DNA of 64,000 bases, taken from positions 930,001 through 994,000 of the forward strand of contig JAPDRO010000010.1 of the NCBI GenBank assembly GCA_030247885.1. Reading direction: 5' to 3'. Each line of letters begins with the position of its first letter. Position 1 is the first letter of the stretch. Positions 54,570-64,000 of the stretch are shown here, one piece after another. The notes below the pieces were generated by a model that had not been told where the DNA came from, searched no databases, and was given only the letters and a program-made list of their open reading frames with translations. The position numbers and the translations under genes were made by a program. The stretch is from Taxawa tesnikishii (nom. ined.) (lineage: Eukaryota > Ascomycota > Dothideomycetes > Dothideales).

Positions 54570-55390
54570 CTACCGGCATCTTTTTGTCATCGCCTCCCGT
54601 GCTCTCTTGACGGTGGGATTCTCGTGCTCTTGACGTTGCATGTCATGCCTTGCCCTCTTGTAGACGTCTTCTAGTAGTTTCCTTGAGCGTTTGATACGAG
54701 ATTCCGGTCGTTGATTGCCTGCCGAAGTTCGACGGATATAATCAACCCTGGGTGTGATTCGTCGATCACAGTCACTCAACGGTCTCGATGAGGACTGCCT
54801 ACGCTCTAGTGCAGACCGCTTGCACTGAGCTGTGTGTGCTGCTGCGACGATGAGGTGTTTGCGCCGTGTCTTCTCGCGAAGCCGACGGCCTGTACGGCGT
54901 GTCATCTTGCTTCTCCTCAACCTGAGTTTCCTGTGCAGCCTTCGCTCAGCTCTTCTTCCGGTGTGCGCGGTCGCTTCGCCCACTCGATCTTCGTAGCGCG
55001 CCTCGTTTCCTTGATGTGTTGCTACCGGCCCTCCGATTGCTCCTGCGCTATTTCTGCTCTCTCGAGCATACCGGTCGGCTCTTGGTATGAGGTTGTGACG
55101 TCCAAAGCGAAAGAACAGGCTAGCTCTACGAAGTCGTCCGGCAGCAGATCTGGGAGAGGCAAGCGCATCATTCCATCCTTTGCATTGCCGTGCTCGTCTC
55201 CGAACGGGTCGTTGGGTATCTCCGGGTCAACGTTGCTGACCACGCCGTCTTCCATCTCTTGCAAGCAACGGCGTCAAGGACTTAGTGTAGCTTCTTCGCC
55301 GATCCTCCCCTTCTTCTTGTTCTTTCTCGGCGCCTCGTGCTCGAGGTGAAGTCTGACCACGCGTCCAACCTCATGAACGAACCTATGATG
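54570..55390 (-). CDS. acidic-to-basic unknown gene, several frames
   Basis: The minus strand reads an acidic part (MEDGVVSNVDPEIPNDPFGDEHGN, from about 55258), a stretch with IEWAKRPRTPEEELSEG, then a highly basic part (RKLRLRRSKMTRRTGRRLREKTRRKHL) and an Arg-rich helical end (SRKLLEDVYKRARHDMQRQ) stopping near 54570. In-frame stops near 55020 and a frame change near 54930 interrupt it. It could be one gene with errors or introns, or a relic of a mobile element. Not assignable. Confidence 0.35.
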
Positions 55391-55412
55391 TTGGAGTGAG
55401 CCGCATTAGTCA

Positions 55413-55763
55413 CTAGCGATCAAGGCGGAGAGAGTAGGAGGGCAGGACGAAGGAACACCACGGTTTTCGGCGATAGAGAGCGCGAGGGCTTCGGAGACAT
55501 GAAGGCGAGTTGTTGGATGGGTATGACGACGCTCTACATGCTGTGTACGAACGCGCGATACTGATAGTGAGAACCATACAGAGTTGCTTAACAGTTGTTG
55601 TGATCGTTGTCGCAAGATTGCGACCGTGCGATTTACTAAGCCCGGTCTGACCGAGCGCTTCTACCCGCACCGATTCTACTTCTAGAAGAGACATTATTGT
55701 TTCCTCCCTTCGACCTAGCGTGAGATTGTACTCTAGCTCAGTCACTACAACTAGGGACGGCAT
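55413..55763 (-). CDS. short unknown protein with possible intron
   Basis: ATG 55763 (MPSLVVVTELEYNLTLGRREETIMSLLEVESVRVEALGQ). The first 65 codons look protein-like; a GTATGG donor near 55577 with a TACACAG acceptor near 55538 could end exon 1. Upstream at 55774-55795 lies the same purine motif that sits upstream of another minus-strand frame at 42786. Confidence 0.35.
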   Translation of the reverse strand: MPSLVVVTELEYNLTLGRREETIMSLLEVESVRVEALGQTGLSKSHGRNLATTITTTVKQLCMVLTISIARSYTACRASSYPSNNSPSCLRSPRALYRRKPWCSFVLPSYSLRLDR

Positions 55764-56555
55764 TGTGACTGGTCCAGGAAACGGGAAACGGGAAAGGAGG
55801 CCGGAAAAGCCTTTGTCCTAGTTCCCCACGCCGATCTGCCCTCGCATGCGGACCGTTTCCTGAACCCCACCTTTTGACGGTCTTGACCGCCTCAAACGAG
55901 TGTATCGTAACACCATGAAAGACGAGATCTGATCTTCGGTTTCCCGTGTGTCATCCCCTAAGCACCGGCCCAAAATAGCCCACGATGTCGCCACAGCTGC
56001 TGCATGCTCCGCGATAGTCTTGCTGCTTAGGGGTTGCACCCCGCACGAAGCTGCAAGTAACGGTGGAACCTGGATTCCCGGATCTTGACGTTCGGCCACC
56101 GTAACCACGTATCCGGTTTCTCGTCCATGGCACTGTAGCGCAACATCCTCAAGCTACTTAGTCTTACGCTTACTGCCATTTCCTGAACGACTCTGTGTTC
56201 CGCCGTGGAATCCACTTTGTGGTCAGATATCTAAAGCCTCATCTGTGAACGCCGCCTGTTGGACAGTCGGAGACTGGACTAGGCGTTAACAACTCTCTTC
56301 AAGGCTTGCGCAAGGTATCCGCCCAGACCTGAGTGTCTACCTGTTGCGAGCCCTACGATATGCGCGCAAGTCACAGCGCTTCGCATCGCACCCTATCGTA
56401 TTGACGCTTAAATGTGCAGCGGCATAAACAGATGCCGCCCAACTTGCACACTCTGCAAAGGATGCAGCGCAGCTACTAAAGTGAGATCTCACTATCTCAA
56501 AACCGAGTTGCAACCTAGGGAACGTCAAAACCGACGCGATCTAGAGCATCGGCAC
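55764..56555. other. spacer with GGAAACGGGAAACGGGAA motif
   Basis: The motif at 55774-55795 shares the context GTGACTG...CCAGGAAACGGGAAACGGGAA with 42829-42862. Nothing else supported. Confidence 0.4.
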
Positions 56556-57765
56556 CTACCCCCTGTGACATGTAGCATTGTTAAGAGTGTCGCAACGGAT
56601 GGCAGGGAAAGCAGTATCCAAGCACGCATGCGATGTGCAACGTTGCTTGTATGCGAGGTCATACGATCTGTCTGACTTGCTATTCCGCTTACAGATCAAC
56701 CGTTGGTTACTTGAGATGCGAGCCTTCCCTGTAATCCTGCCTGTAGTCGAGTCACTCGCAGACTGCTTGTCGATCCAGTCCACCTTGACAGCATACCACT
56801 TTGGTCCATCAAGCTTCCTCCTCTGAAGTGGGTGTGGATCCACTGCGCGGCGTTCTGGCGGACAGGACCTTCACTCTCCTTAGAGACTCGAAAGCGGATC
56901 ACCCGGACTTCGTTGTTCGTGTGCCAGAGCCTGAAGTCCTGTACCTCTGGCTTTCCAGGTCCTGAATAGTGTTCAAGACCCTTACCAGTCGGGCTTTCAT
57001 GTTTCTGGCGTCGTTGTCCTGCTCCGCGATCTCACCATCTAGATTCTTCACATCAAGGACAGGCGCTGCACCCCTGCGCTCCCCGCTCACTCGTCACTGA
57101 CTTCACAACACTCCTTAATGAGGGGTTCATACTCATGGGAGGAGACGTTTTCAGAGATACTTGCTTTGGCGAGCCCGGTTGAGAAGACGCAAGATCAAAG
57201 GAGACTCTGGACCCCTTGGAGTTTGTCCGCGAATGTTGGAGAGGCACTCCCGCCGCAGCTACCGCCGCATGTGACTATTGACTAGTTTGCAGACAGGACG
57301 ACTGGTTCCCAAACTCAGAGGACATGCCCCAGTTGGGGCTACCCTGTTGCAGGTTCTTCACGTCTAGGGTAAGGGTTTTGATCATGTTCTCTAGGTTGCC
57401 TATCTATTTCTTGTATTCTTTCCTTTCCGCTTTATGCTCCTCCCTCTCCCGCTTTTGTTCTTCCTTCTCTTTCTCCATTATGTGCAAGATCAGACTGAGA
57501 GGATGCGTGGTAGCTATGTTCAGACCAAGGTGTTCTGCAGCGCAGGATGATCATGTGTTACCACATCGCCGTGACCGCGACACCGGAAAAATGAGTGCTT
57601 GAAGCCAAGCAGGGCATATGAGACAAGGGAGCGATCTGCCTGCGGTTCATCGGTACAGACCCGACCGTGACTTCCTTCCTTGGCCTCCTTTTGGGGTTGG
57701 TTGTCAATGTGGTGTCTAGGCTTGACAAGGCGAGCCAGAAACCCTCTACCGTGTGTCCCGAGCAT
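56556..57765 (-). mobile_element. retroelement ORF1-like relic (non-LTR type most likely)
   Basis: Minus-strand frames carry a Lys/Glu-rich coiled coil (KEKEEQKREREEHKAERKEYKK), an LDGEIAEQDNDARNMKARLVRVLNTIQDLE helix, and an RFRVSKESEGPVRQNAAQWIH / WYAVKVDWIDKQSASDSTTG stretch. This composition and order resemble ORF1 (nucleic-acid-binding) proteins of fungal Tad/I-type LINEs; a gag of another retroelement class cannot be excluded. Old, fragmentary, no reverse transcriptase seen in the window. Confidence 0.45.
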
Positions 57766-58294
57766 CTTCTGCGATCGTCACACCCTTGGTTTTTGAAGAA
57801 GTGCTGAGTTCTGTCTTCCGGCTGTAAGCCCTTAGTTTACCTTTTCTGAACATCACACTATCAAAGTCTCTTTACCCGCGCCACGCTAGCAGTATGATGC
57901 CTTGATTGAGCTAGTCATCTTTCTGCCAGGAAGTTCGGTAACTACCTCGACCTTTGCCATGGCTTCTGGTGTGCTTGCCTGGACCGGTCCAGGGGTTCCG
58001 GCTACGCCATAGCGAAAGATGCGGAGAAGTCTGGGGAACTGTAGCCCTAGCGTATGCACTGCAAACAGTTAGTCGGACGCGATGTACCAGGGCTGGCTGT
58101 CTACGCTACGATGCTTTGCTCGGGGAACCTTTCTGAATCTTGACTTGATCTCATCACCTGATGTTCATAACAAGGACGTCTATGAGGTACACAACTTGTA
58201 CGATACAAGTTACAGATACGCGCCCCGACCTCATCACCGAGGGTTTAGCATGCAACACAATCTAAGGCTTTGCCATCGCTCAAGCGCTCGCGCG
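57766..58294. other. intergenic, nothing recognised
   Basis: About 530 bp between the retroelement relic and the 3' end of the SAT4-type gene. Confidence 0.45.
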
Positions 58295-59608
58295 TTAGGC
58301 TTTATGGACTTCCGACATGCTTATCCTCCTGTGTGCTATTGTAGTGACACGCAGCTCCACCGCTGTAGGGTATCTGGAAGAACAAGGATCGTCAACGTGA
58401 TGAAGAGCGTTAGTGGAAACGCCAAGATGAGCTGGGAGAGGGCCCTGTAGAGAGCTCGGGGCACCGGTGCTGCTACCAAGCAGGTACGGGAAATGCCTTG
58501 AGATGAGCGCTTTGAGAGTCGGCAACGAAGCGGTGACGATTGCCACGTTGGCCTCGATTGAAGACCAGTATGCTGCAGCGACATTGTCCCAAGAGGCATC
58601 TTTGCTGATCGAGATCTGGTGCAGGTACTTCAATCGAAGGATAGACACAAGGCAGACGCTAGGGGACTTCAAGATTAGCCGGATATCCTTGCAAACCCGT
58701 TCGTCGTATGGGGTCGAAGCAGTGCTGGAAGCTGAGGGGAAGACTTACAACCCGCCCAAAGCAAACACGCCCATCAGGCCAATCTTCTGCCTCCTGGGCA
58801 GCCGCAGGCGTTGCAAAGACGGCAACGGGAGGATCAAGATGGCGATGTCCGTAAGGATGTTGAGCGAGGCATTGGTAAACCATACGGCCTTCTTGTTGAG
58901 GCAGCGACCCTTAGGAATGCTCTGGTCCCAGAAGTATGCCACAGGAGTACAGATGCAGATGTTGCTCAGGATGGACCACAAAGCTGTTGAATCTCGTCAG
59001 CTGTAAGCCACGGCGACCAAGGAGGGTTGTTGTGCACCGTAAGTGATACAAACAGCGCCAACCGCATAGATAACCCGGCAGACTGGTAATCCTACAAACA
59101 GCCGATGATACTGGAGAAGGATAGAGATCTTGGTCAAAACCAACGAGCACTGGTATAGGGGAACGCTTGCGTAGAAGGCCTGTCCAGTCATGAGCGCAAG
59201 ACGTAGAAAACCACGTGTAACCGGACTGACCTTCAGCAGCAGCATCTTCTGATCTGCTGCAAGAGTGGCCATGTGCTTCCCCAAACCGTATGTGACTTCT
59301 GCAACATCAGTTAACAGCTGCTCACAAACGAGACCGAGCCACTTACCGATACAGATCGTAACCGTGAGAGCGAGAGAAGATGTCTGCGCACCTTAGTGAG
59401 GCAACCACGGAGCGTCAATGCAAGCTGCACTCACGAACGCTAGTACGATCATGTAATCCTCAAAACCGAAAGTCTTGAGAATTGCTATCCGAGTGATTAC
59501 TCGTAGTGAAAGAAATGTGAACGCGATAGCCGTGAAGGTGCAGGAAATCACAAGCGCTTCGGCGCCTCTTGAGGCCTGAACACCAGAGAGATCATGTGGC
59601 CTGTCCAT
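58295..59608 (-). CDS. SAT4/rhodopsin-domain integral membrane protein
   Basis: Fungal seven-helix membrane protein of the SAT4 (fungal rhodopsin-domain, Pth11-related) family, often linked to secondary metabolism or surface sensing. Six exons: 59608-59435, 59383-59347, 59298-59231, 59179-59038, 58983-58749 and 58658-58295; introns 48-90 nt with clean borders; 339 aa, intact. Landmarks: RVITRIAILKTFGFEDYMIVLAF, EVTYGLGKHM, YASVPLYQCSLVLTKISILLQYHRLF, ICIYTPVAYFWD-type CICTPVAYFWD, GRCLNKKAVWFTNASLNILTDIAILILPLP, LGGFVCLVSILRL, DASWDNVAAAYWSSIEANVAIVTASLPTL. All are hallmarks of the family. The ATG at 59608 is preferred; the frame upstream lacks another ATG. A neighbour to transposon relics, with no obvious cluster partner. 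Confidence 0.92.
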
Positions 59609-60332
59609 TAGGAACAATTGATCCGGTTGCGGAGATGCAAGGTGTCACTGATCCAGTCACGGAGAACCATCAGCTCCGGTTGATCCAGTTGGCGATATTA
59701 TAGTAATACGGACCCGCCAAGAAGAGCGAAAGAGTCCAAAGAAGTACGTTAAGCGGGAAGTGGATGCAGCCTGGTTCGTTTTAAAGCTTACCTGCAGGAA
59801 GAGGGGGCGATGTGGGGGATCTCGCCGGGATCCGTATCCGAACACGGACCGAGAATAGCTCGTTCTCTCGTTTTTCGACTAGCAACGCTAAGTCGATCGT
59901 CAACGTCGGTGTTAGTGTCTGAGTTGTTCTGCTGTCAAACTGTCACCCCGCAGTACTATATCAATGCAGCGTTTCCCGTTCGCATTTCTAGCACAAGACA
60001 GATTAGGGTATGAGAATGACGGGCATAAGGGACGTGCAAGGCCGAGCTGCGCGAGAGGTCCGCGTACGGGGCAGACGAGGCTGCCATGCGGTCGCGGGTC
60101 TTGCGATCGCATTGATTGCTCGGATGCCTCGCCAAAAGCTATTGCCTGCCATCTCTCAGACGATCCCTGAAATCTGGTCTCTACTGGTCTTCAACTGCAA
60201 CGGTGTTGGCCGCATCCATCTGCTGGGATGTGGCGTACCATGCCGACCGTGCCTCTGTACCGCAACGATACCACATTCACTACAGAAGCTAGAGTGCCTC
60301 TCGTCCCTCAATCGAACGATGGTTGTAATGTG
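59609..60332. other. intergenic, nothing recognised
   Basis: Short frames only (60010-60375 plus, basic). Nothing I can name. Confidence 0.4.
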
Positions 60333-61800
60333 TAACGTAATCCGCGGGCTAGTGGATCTACTTATACACCTTTGAACACTCTTTTGGCAACTGGGTACGT
60401 CTTACTTCCTAGTTCTTATGATGGGCGGAAACATGATTGTTTGAGTGATTCAGTTGTTGAGCTGTTTGACCCGAAGGGAGCCTGAGCTGTTACCAACCGC
60501 CCTTCAAATTGCCGGAACAACAACATGATAGGGTGTATTGATAAGCCACAAACAGTCAGAATGCCGACGGAGCAAGCGCGCAGCATTTTGGCTGAGCCAT
60601 AACAAGGAAAAACGATCGTTAGTAGAAGGTTCCCACATCCAACAGATCGTGGCTACGTGCTCGCATTCCGGCTCTTATCCCTTCCTTGCAGCGTTTTGCA
60701 GCCGGAGGCGTTCTCAAAAGTCGTCGTACGGCTTGCGAGGCAAACTGGGAGGAGGGCGAGTGCTGTCAAAGGTGAGATATTGTTATAGGGGGATCGAAGA
60801 GGAGGAACGAGGCTATGCGGTTGCCCGATAGCTGCGTGGTCAAGTTGGCGTCGTCTGGTTGCGTGGTCCCATCGCGTCTGTTATTATTGGAACGTCCGAC
60901 GAGTCCTATTGCACAGACCCGGTATAGACATGTTACCGTAGGCGCTCCAATCAATATAAACGGTGAGATTGTTGTAGACTTGTCTTGGTCTAGAAGCCGA
61001 GAATCCGTCTTGTTTCTCGAAGCCGTTGTACACTTATGCCGTTCTCGAGTCGTTCTGGGCTTGCCTGGTAACTTCCTTGTGCACTCATACCGTCTCTTCG
61101 TCGCTCCCAAGCGCAACTCGGTTTCCGTCGAGAGCATACACTCAATCCTGACATCACGAAGAGGTACGCGTTCTTCGTCCGGCACAGCGTAAGTGGTGAC
61201 ATTGCAATGAGTGTTGCATACATTGGACCATATCTCCAGTCAATTGTGTGACCGCGTGAACGTAGAAGTAGATGATTGGCGAAGACACCCCAATCGTTAG
61301 TTCGTTAGGTTGAACCGAGCCTCGGTACAAGTTCTCCGACCGTTGTCGGTGCTCCAGGCCAAGAACGCGGACGTTTTTCGTAAGAAACCTTGTCTTTAGT
61401 ATGTCTCGCCTCAAACGCCACAACCGATGGACAGAAAGCAGTATTCCGGGCTTTGAGAAGGTCACTTTACGAAAGCAGGTCAAGAAGCAGCAAGAGCTTC
61501 TCAATATGCGAAAGACTCGGAACAAAGGTAAGCGAGTCGCACTGAAGGGGAGGTTCGTGTTTAGCACGCAAGAAGTGCTCGAGATAGCAAGGGAAGCGCA
61601 AGCGGATGTAGCGAACAGAAAGCCGCGCGGGCGGCCGCGCAAGCGTGCAGTCCAAAAGGTAGTCGAGTTCGAGGAGGAAGAAGTACTTGCAAACATACGT
61701 AGCAACTCAAGTTCTGATTGCATCGTTCTTGCGACACTTTGATAGCGATTAAAGCTCGAGAGGTGGTGGTTGACGGTCGTCTTCCCCACGGTTTACATTG
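60333..61800 (+). mobile_element. Fot1/pogo-type DNA transposon relic C
   Basis: Left end TAACGTAATCCGCGGGCTAG at 60333, right end CCCCACGGTTTACATTG at 61784-61800, the same TIR family as the MITE. The transposase C-terminal tail is readable at 61450-61742: FEKVTLRKQVKKQQELLNMRK, GKRVALKGRFVFSTQEVLEIAREAQADV, RKPRGRPRKRAVQK, acidic run, DCIVLATL. The catalytic DDE core is not recognisable. The 5' part carries the dispersed repeat (60820-61190) also seen at 24575. Confidence 0.78.
60820..61190 (+). repeat. dispersed repeat, copy 2
   Basis: Same block order and orientation as 24575-24900 (CGCGTCTGTT, TTGCACAGACC, GCCGTTGTACAC, TTCTCGAGTCGTT, GGGCTTGCCTGGTAACTTCCTTG). Lies within pogo relic C, so it may be part of that element's 5' half. 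Confidence 0.7.
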
Positions 61801-64000
61801 TCCTAAAGACTCTGACTCAAGTCGCTGCCGCGGTAGGCCACCTGAGTGGTTCCCTGTTTGCTCCTTCACCATGCATCACCGGCGTACTGTCCTGTAAGGT
61901 GAATAGTTCCGTCTCTATGCATACCGACATGCGCATCCGCCCCATAGAGCCACTTAGCAAACTCCCTGGCCAGGAAGTGATCCTGCCTACCATCCTGGTA
62001 CACCAGGAGTCAGTGCCCAGTGAAGGGGTGACGTCCTTGGAGCCGGGCAACCTGCTCCAATCCCTCCTACCAATAGGCTTTTGTACCCTCTTATCCTAAG
62101 CTGGCATATGTTTCCGCTGCACGTAGCTGACCTATGTTTCCAACTCTTCAAGCCGCTCAGACGCAAGAGATTGCGCGCTCCACGCGTTCTAAGACCCTCG
62201 ACTGAGTCCCCGTCTTGCGAATCGAGTAGGCCCTTTCCAAGTGGCCTTAGCAAGTTCATTACGTAGGGCTCCAACAAGTTCCGTGTAGAGGATCTACAGC
62301 GCGTCAGCCTCAACAACTTCTCATAAAAGAAGCTTCCCTATGCCCTCGCTGCCTTCTCCGCGATCTCAGAGCTGGCGCAAGCCCAGGCTTCAATCGCCAT
62401 TTTGGAGGCCGTCGACGAGCTGAGTCCCCTCCGTGTATGCGCGGTCTTTCTGTTAGATCCGGCACAACCAGGATGAGAATGTTCAGATTGTTGTAAGGAC
62501 GGCGGGCAGTCAAAGGTAGTCATGCAGCGGCCAAATGGTGATGAACAATGCATGTGCAGCCTGGCAGAGCAACCCAAGGTGCCGAAGCCATTCTCAAGGG
62601 TCAAGCAAGTTCTCAACATGCGGGCGAGACAGTTCTCAGTCCCCTGTGCTAACAACTAAAGCATGTGCCGTATTACAAGATGGCAGCCTTTCGGTCTTTC
62701 CATACAGTCATGTGACCCGCCAATTAAGCGGGGATCTCCTTTATCTCCCAGCTGCCGTGGTAGACATCTTGATCATTGAACTCACCAGTTGGTTCCGTAG
62801 CATACACGGCCCTCCTCAGCAGTTTCTCTGTGCCTATTCTAGCACTCAGGTCAACTTGCCGTGCTGTTTATCGTTTGAGCCACAAAAACACTGTTCGCGG
62901 CCCGTGTAGTTATACGGCGTTATGCCAATTTCCCTAGCATGAGGAAATGCGATTGGCTAGGAAAGCCACGATCCTATTCCCCGCCCAGCAGGAACAACGG
63001 CTCCATCAATCACCCTGTGATGACTTGCGGTAGCGGTCTCGGATCACGCCCGAACCCAGAGCACAGACCACGGACAGTGTGTTACCTAAAGGATGTGCTA
63101 CAGGGTACCGTCAAATGGACTTCAGGCCGTTGTTGAAGTATGACTTGCCATCGGAACAGTGCTTCGACCACGCCGCTTCTGCCGATAGGGGCAATGGGAG
63201 GAGAACAGAGTGAAGGGCAACAACAAACAAGCAACAACGCACCGGTTTCAGCTGACCGTCTATCGTCGCACGAGTGTTGTCTTTCAGCGGGTACGTTCGG
63301 TAGCAGACGGTTAACAAGACCTGCTGTGTTCCGACACAGGGTGGAGTTCGCTGAGGACAGCGTCGTTGCCTGCATGCAGCCACTGAGCCTCCCTTGCGTT
63401 GTTGTTCGGCTCTGCCTGTGCTGCTCAGCCTGTGCTGCTTGCCCAACTTGCTGCAGGCTTGTTTGGCAGCGATGCGCCCTTGCCCCGTTGGGTGCAACGT
63501 TTCTCCGCTAAGAACTGCCCCGGCCGAATATGTGAGGTGGGGCTTCAGCCATTGAATCGCTGTATTGGAGGAGATTTACGTGCTTGTGCCAAGAATCATG
63601 GCCTGCGCCAAGAATTATGATGGTTAATTGCTTTTTAAGTTTTGCTCGACCGTGCCTTTTCGCATGCAGCAAACGCCGCCACTCTCACACGCGCGGCTCC
63701 ACCGCGTCGAGACTATGCTCAGGCTTGCGCAGCGGTTTAATCCGACGATGATCGTCTCTTTGCACTATCGATCGCCTTAGCTTGAAGATGCATCGCCAAT
63801 CATTGGGTAGCCTTTTTCTTCCTCCATCACCATATCGTCCTATGTTCCTAGTCGCATTGCATACGCATACAACTGCACTTTATCCTGACCGCGTCCGGAA
63901 ACGCCGTGTGGTTCTGGTTCTGGAGGGTTCGCGACAACAGACAACCAATACTCCATCAAGTAACTGCTGTGACTCAGTCAGACGCTGTGCAAGGGACGAA
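61801..64000. other. no named gene; one coding-like stretch
   Basis: At about 62265-62660 the plus strand reads protein-like sequence across frame changes: NKFRVEDLQRVSLNNFS, KKLPYALAAFSAISELAQAQASIAILEAVDEL, CSLAEQPKVPKPFSRVKQVLNMRARQF. It could be the tail of a gene or of a mobile-element ORF; no family is recognised. From 62700 to the window end only short frames and Gly/Cys-rich chance translations are seen. Confidence 0.4.

Noticed and set aside
1-64000. DUF3435 captain, NLR or complete Starship ends
   Set aside because: I read all long frames on both strands and saw no tyrosine-recombinase or NACHT/NB-ARC motifs, so no element boundaries are claimed.
1-64000. CRISPR arrays, tRNA or rRNA genes
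   Set aside because: No regular repeat-spacer pattern, no credible cloverleaf with T-loop GGTTCGAATCC-type sequence, and no rRNA segments were recognised.

Overview
The window is nuclear DNA of a filamentous ascomycete (Pezizomycotina, probably a Dothideomycete; the class is inference). Genes are split by many 45-60 nt GT-AG introns with CTAAC-type branch sites, and there is an intact 40S ribosomal protein S20 gene, a SAT4/rhodopsin-domain membrane protein, a Bim1-like copper protein and Fot1/pogo transposon relics, all typical of that group. There is no sign of bacteria, plasmid or CRISPR.

Layout. 0.5-6 kb: a secreted cupredoxin-like GPI protein, a small nuclear-type protein, a Bim1/X325-like copper-binding protein and a MADS-box-like gene. 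8-20 kb: the striking block. A RING-patatin phospholipase (PLP, 8953-12135, minus) is divergent from a DUF3723 gene (12340-15685, plus, carrying a 170-bp MITE), followed by a second MADS-box-like gene (17078-18103, minus) and an intact ferric reductase (FRE, 18527-20273, plus). PLP, DUF3723 and FRE together are three of the four gene families best known as passengers of Starship giant transposons, so I read 3-24 kb (perhaps up to about 42 kb) as Starship cargo or a Starship remnant. No DUF3435 tyrosine-recombinase captain and no NLR is visible here, so the element ends are not defined. 21-42 kb: about a dozen lineage-specific genes of unknown function, one intact protein kinase with an FHA-like N-terminus, and a decayed kinase fragment. 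43-47 kb: largely empty. 47-49.5 kb: an unknown gene and RPS20, which anchors core chromosome. 49.5-64 kb: transposon relics (three Fot1/pogo copies and a non-LTR-type retroelement relic), mixed with a few genes including the intact SAT4-type gene.

A second theme runs through the window. Many otherwise coherent genes show single-base frame slips in homopolymers (missing C, G, A or T), with no accompanying in-frame stops. This looks more like uncorrected long-read sequence than biological decay, and breaks in these genes should be read with that in mind. All function calls come from reading motifs and recalled family knowledge; no database search was run.
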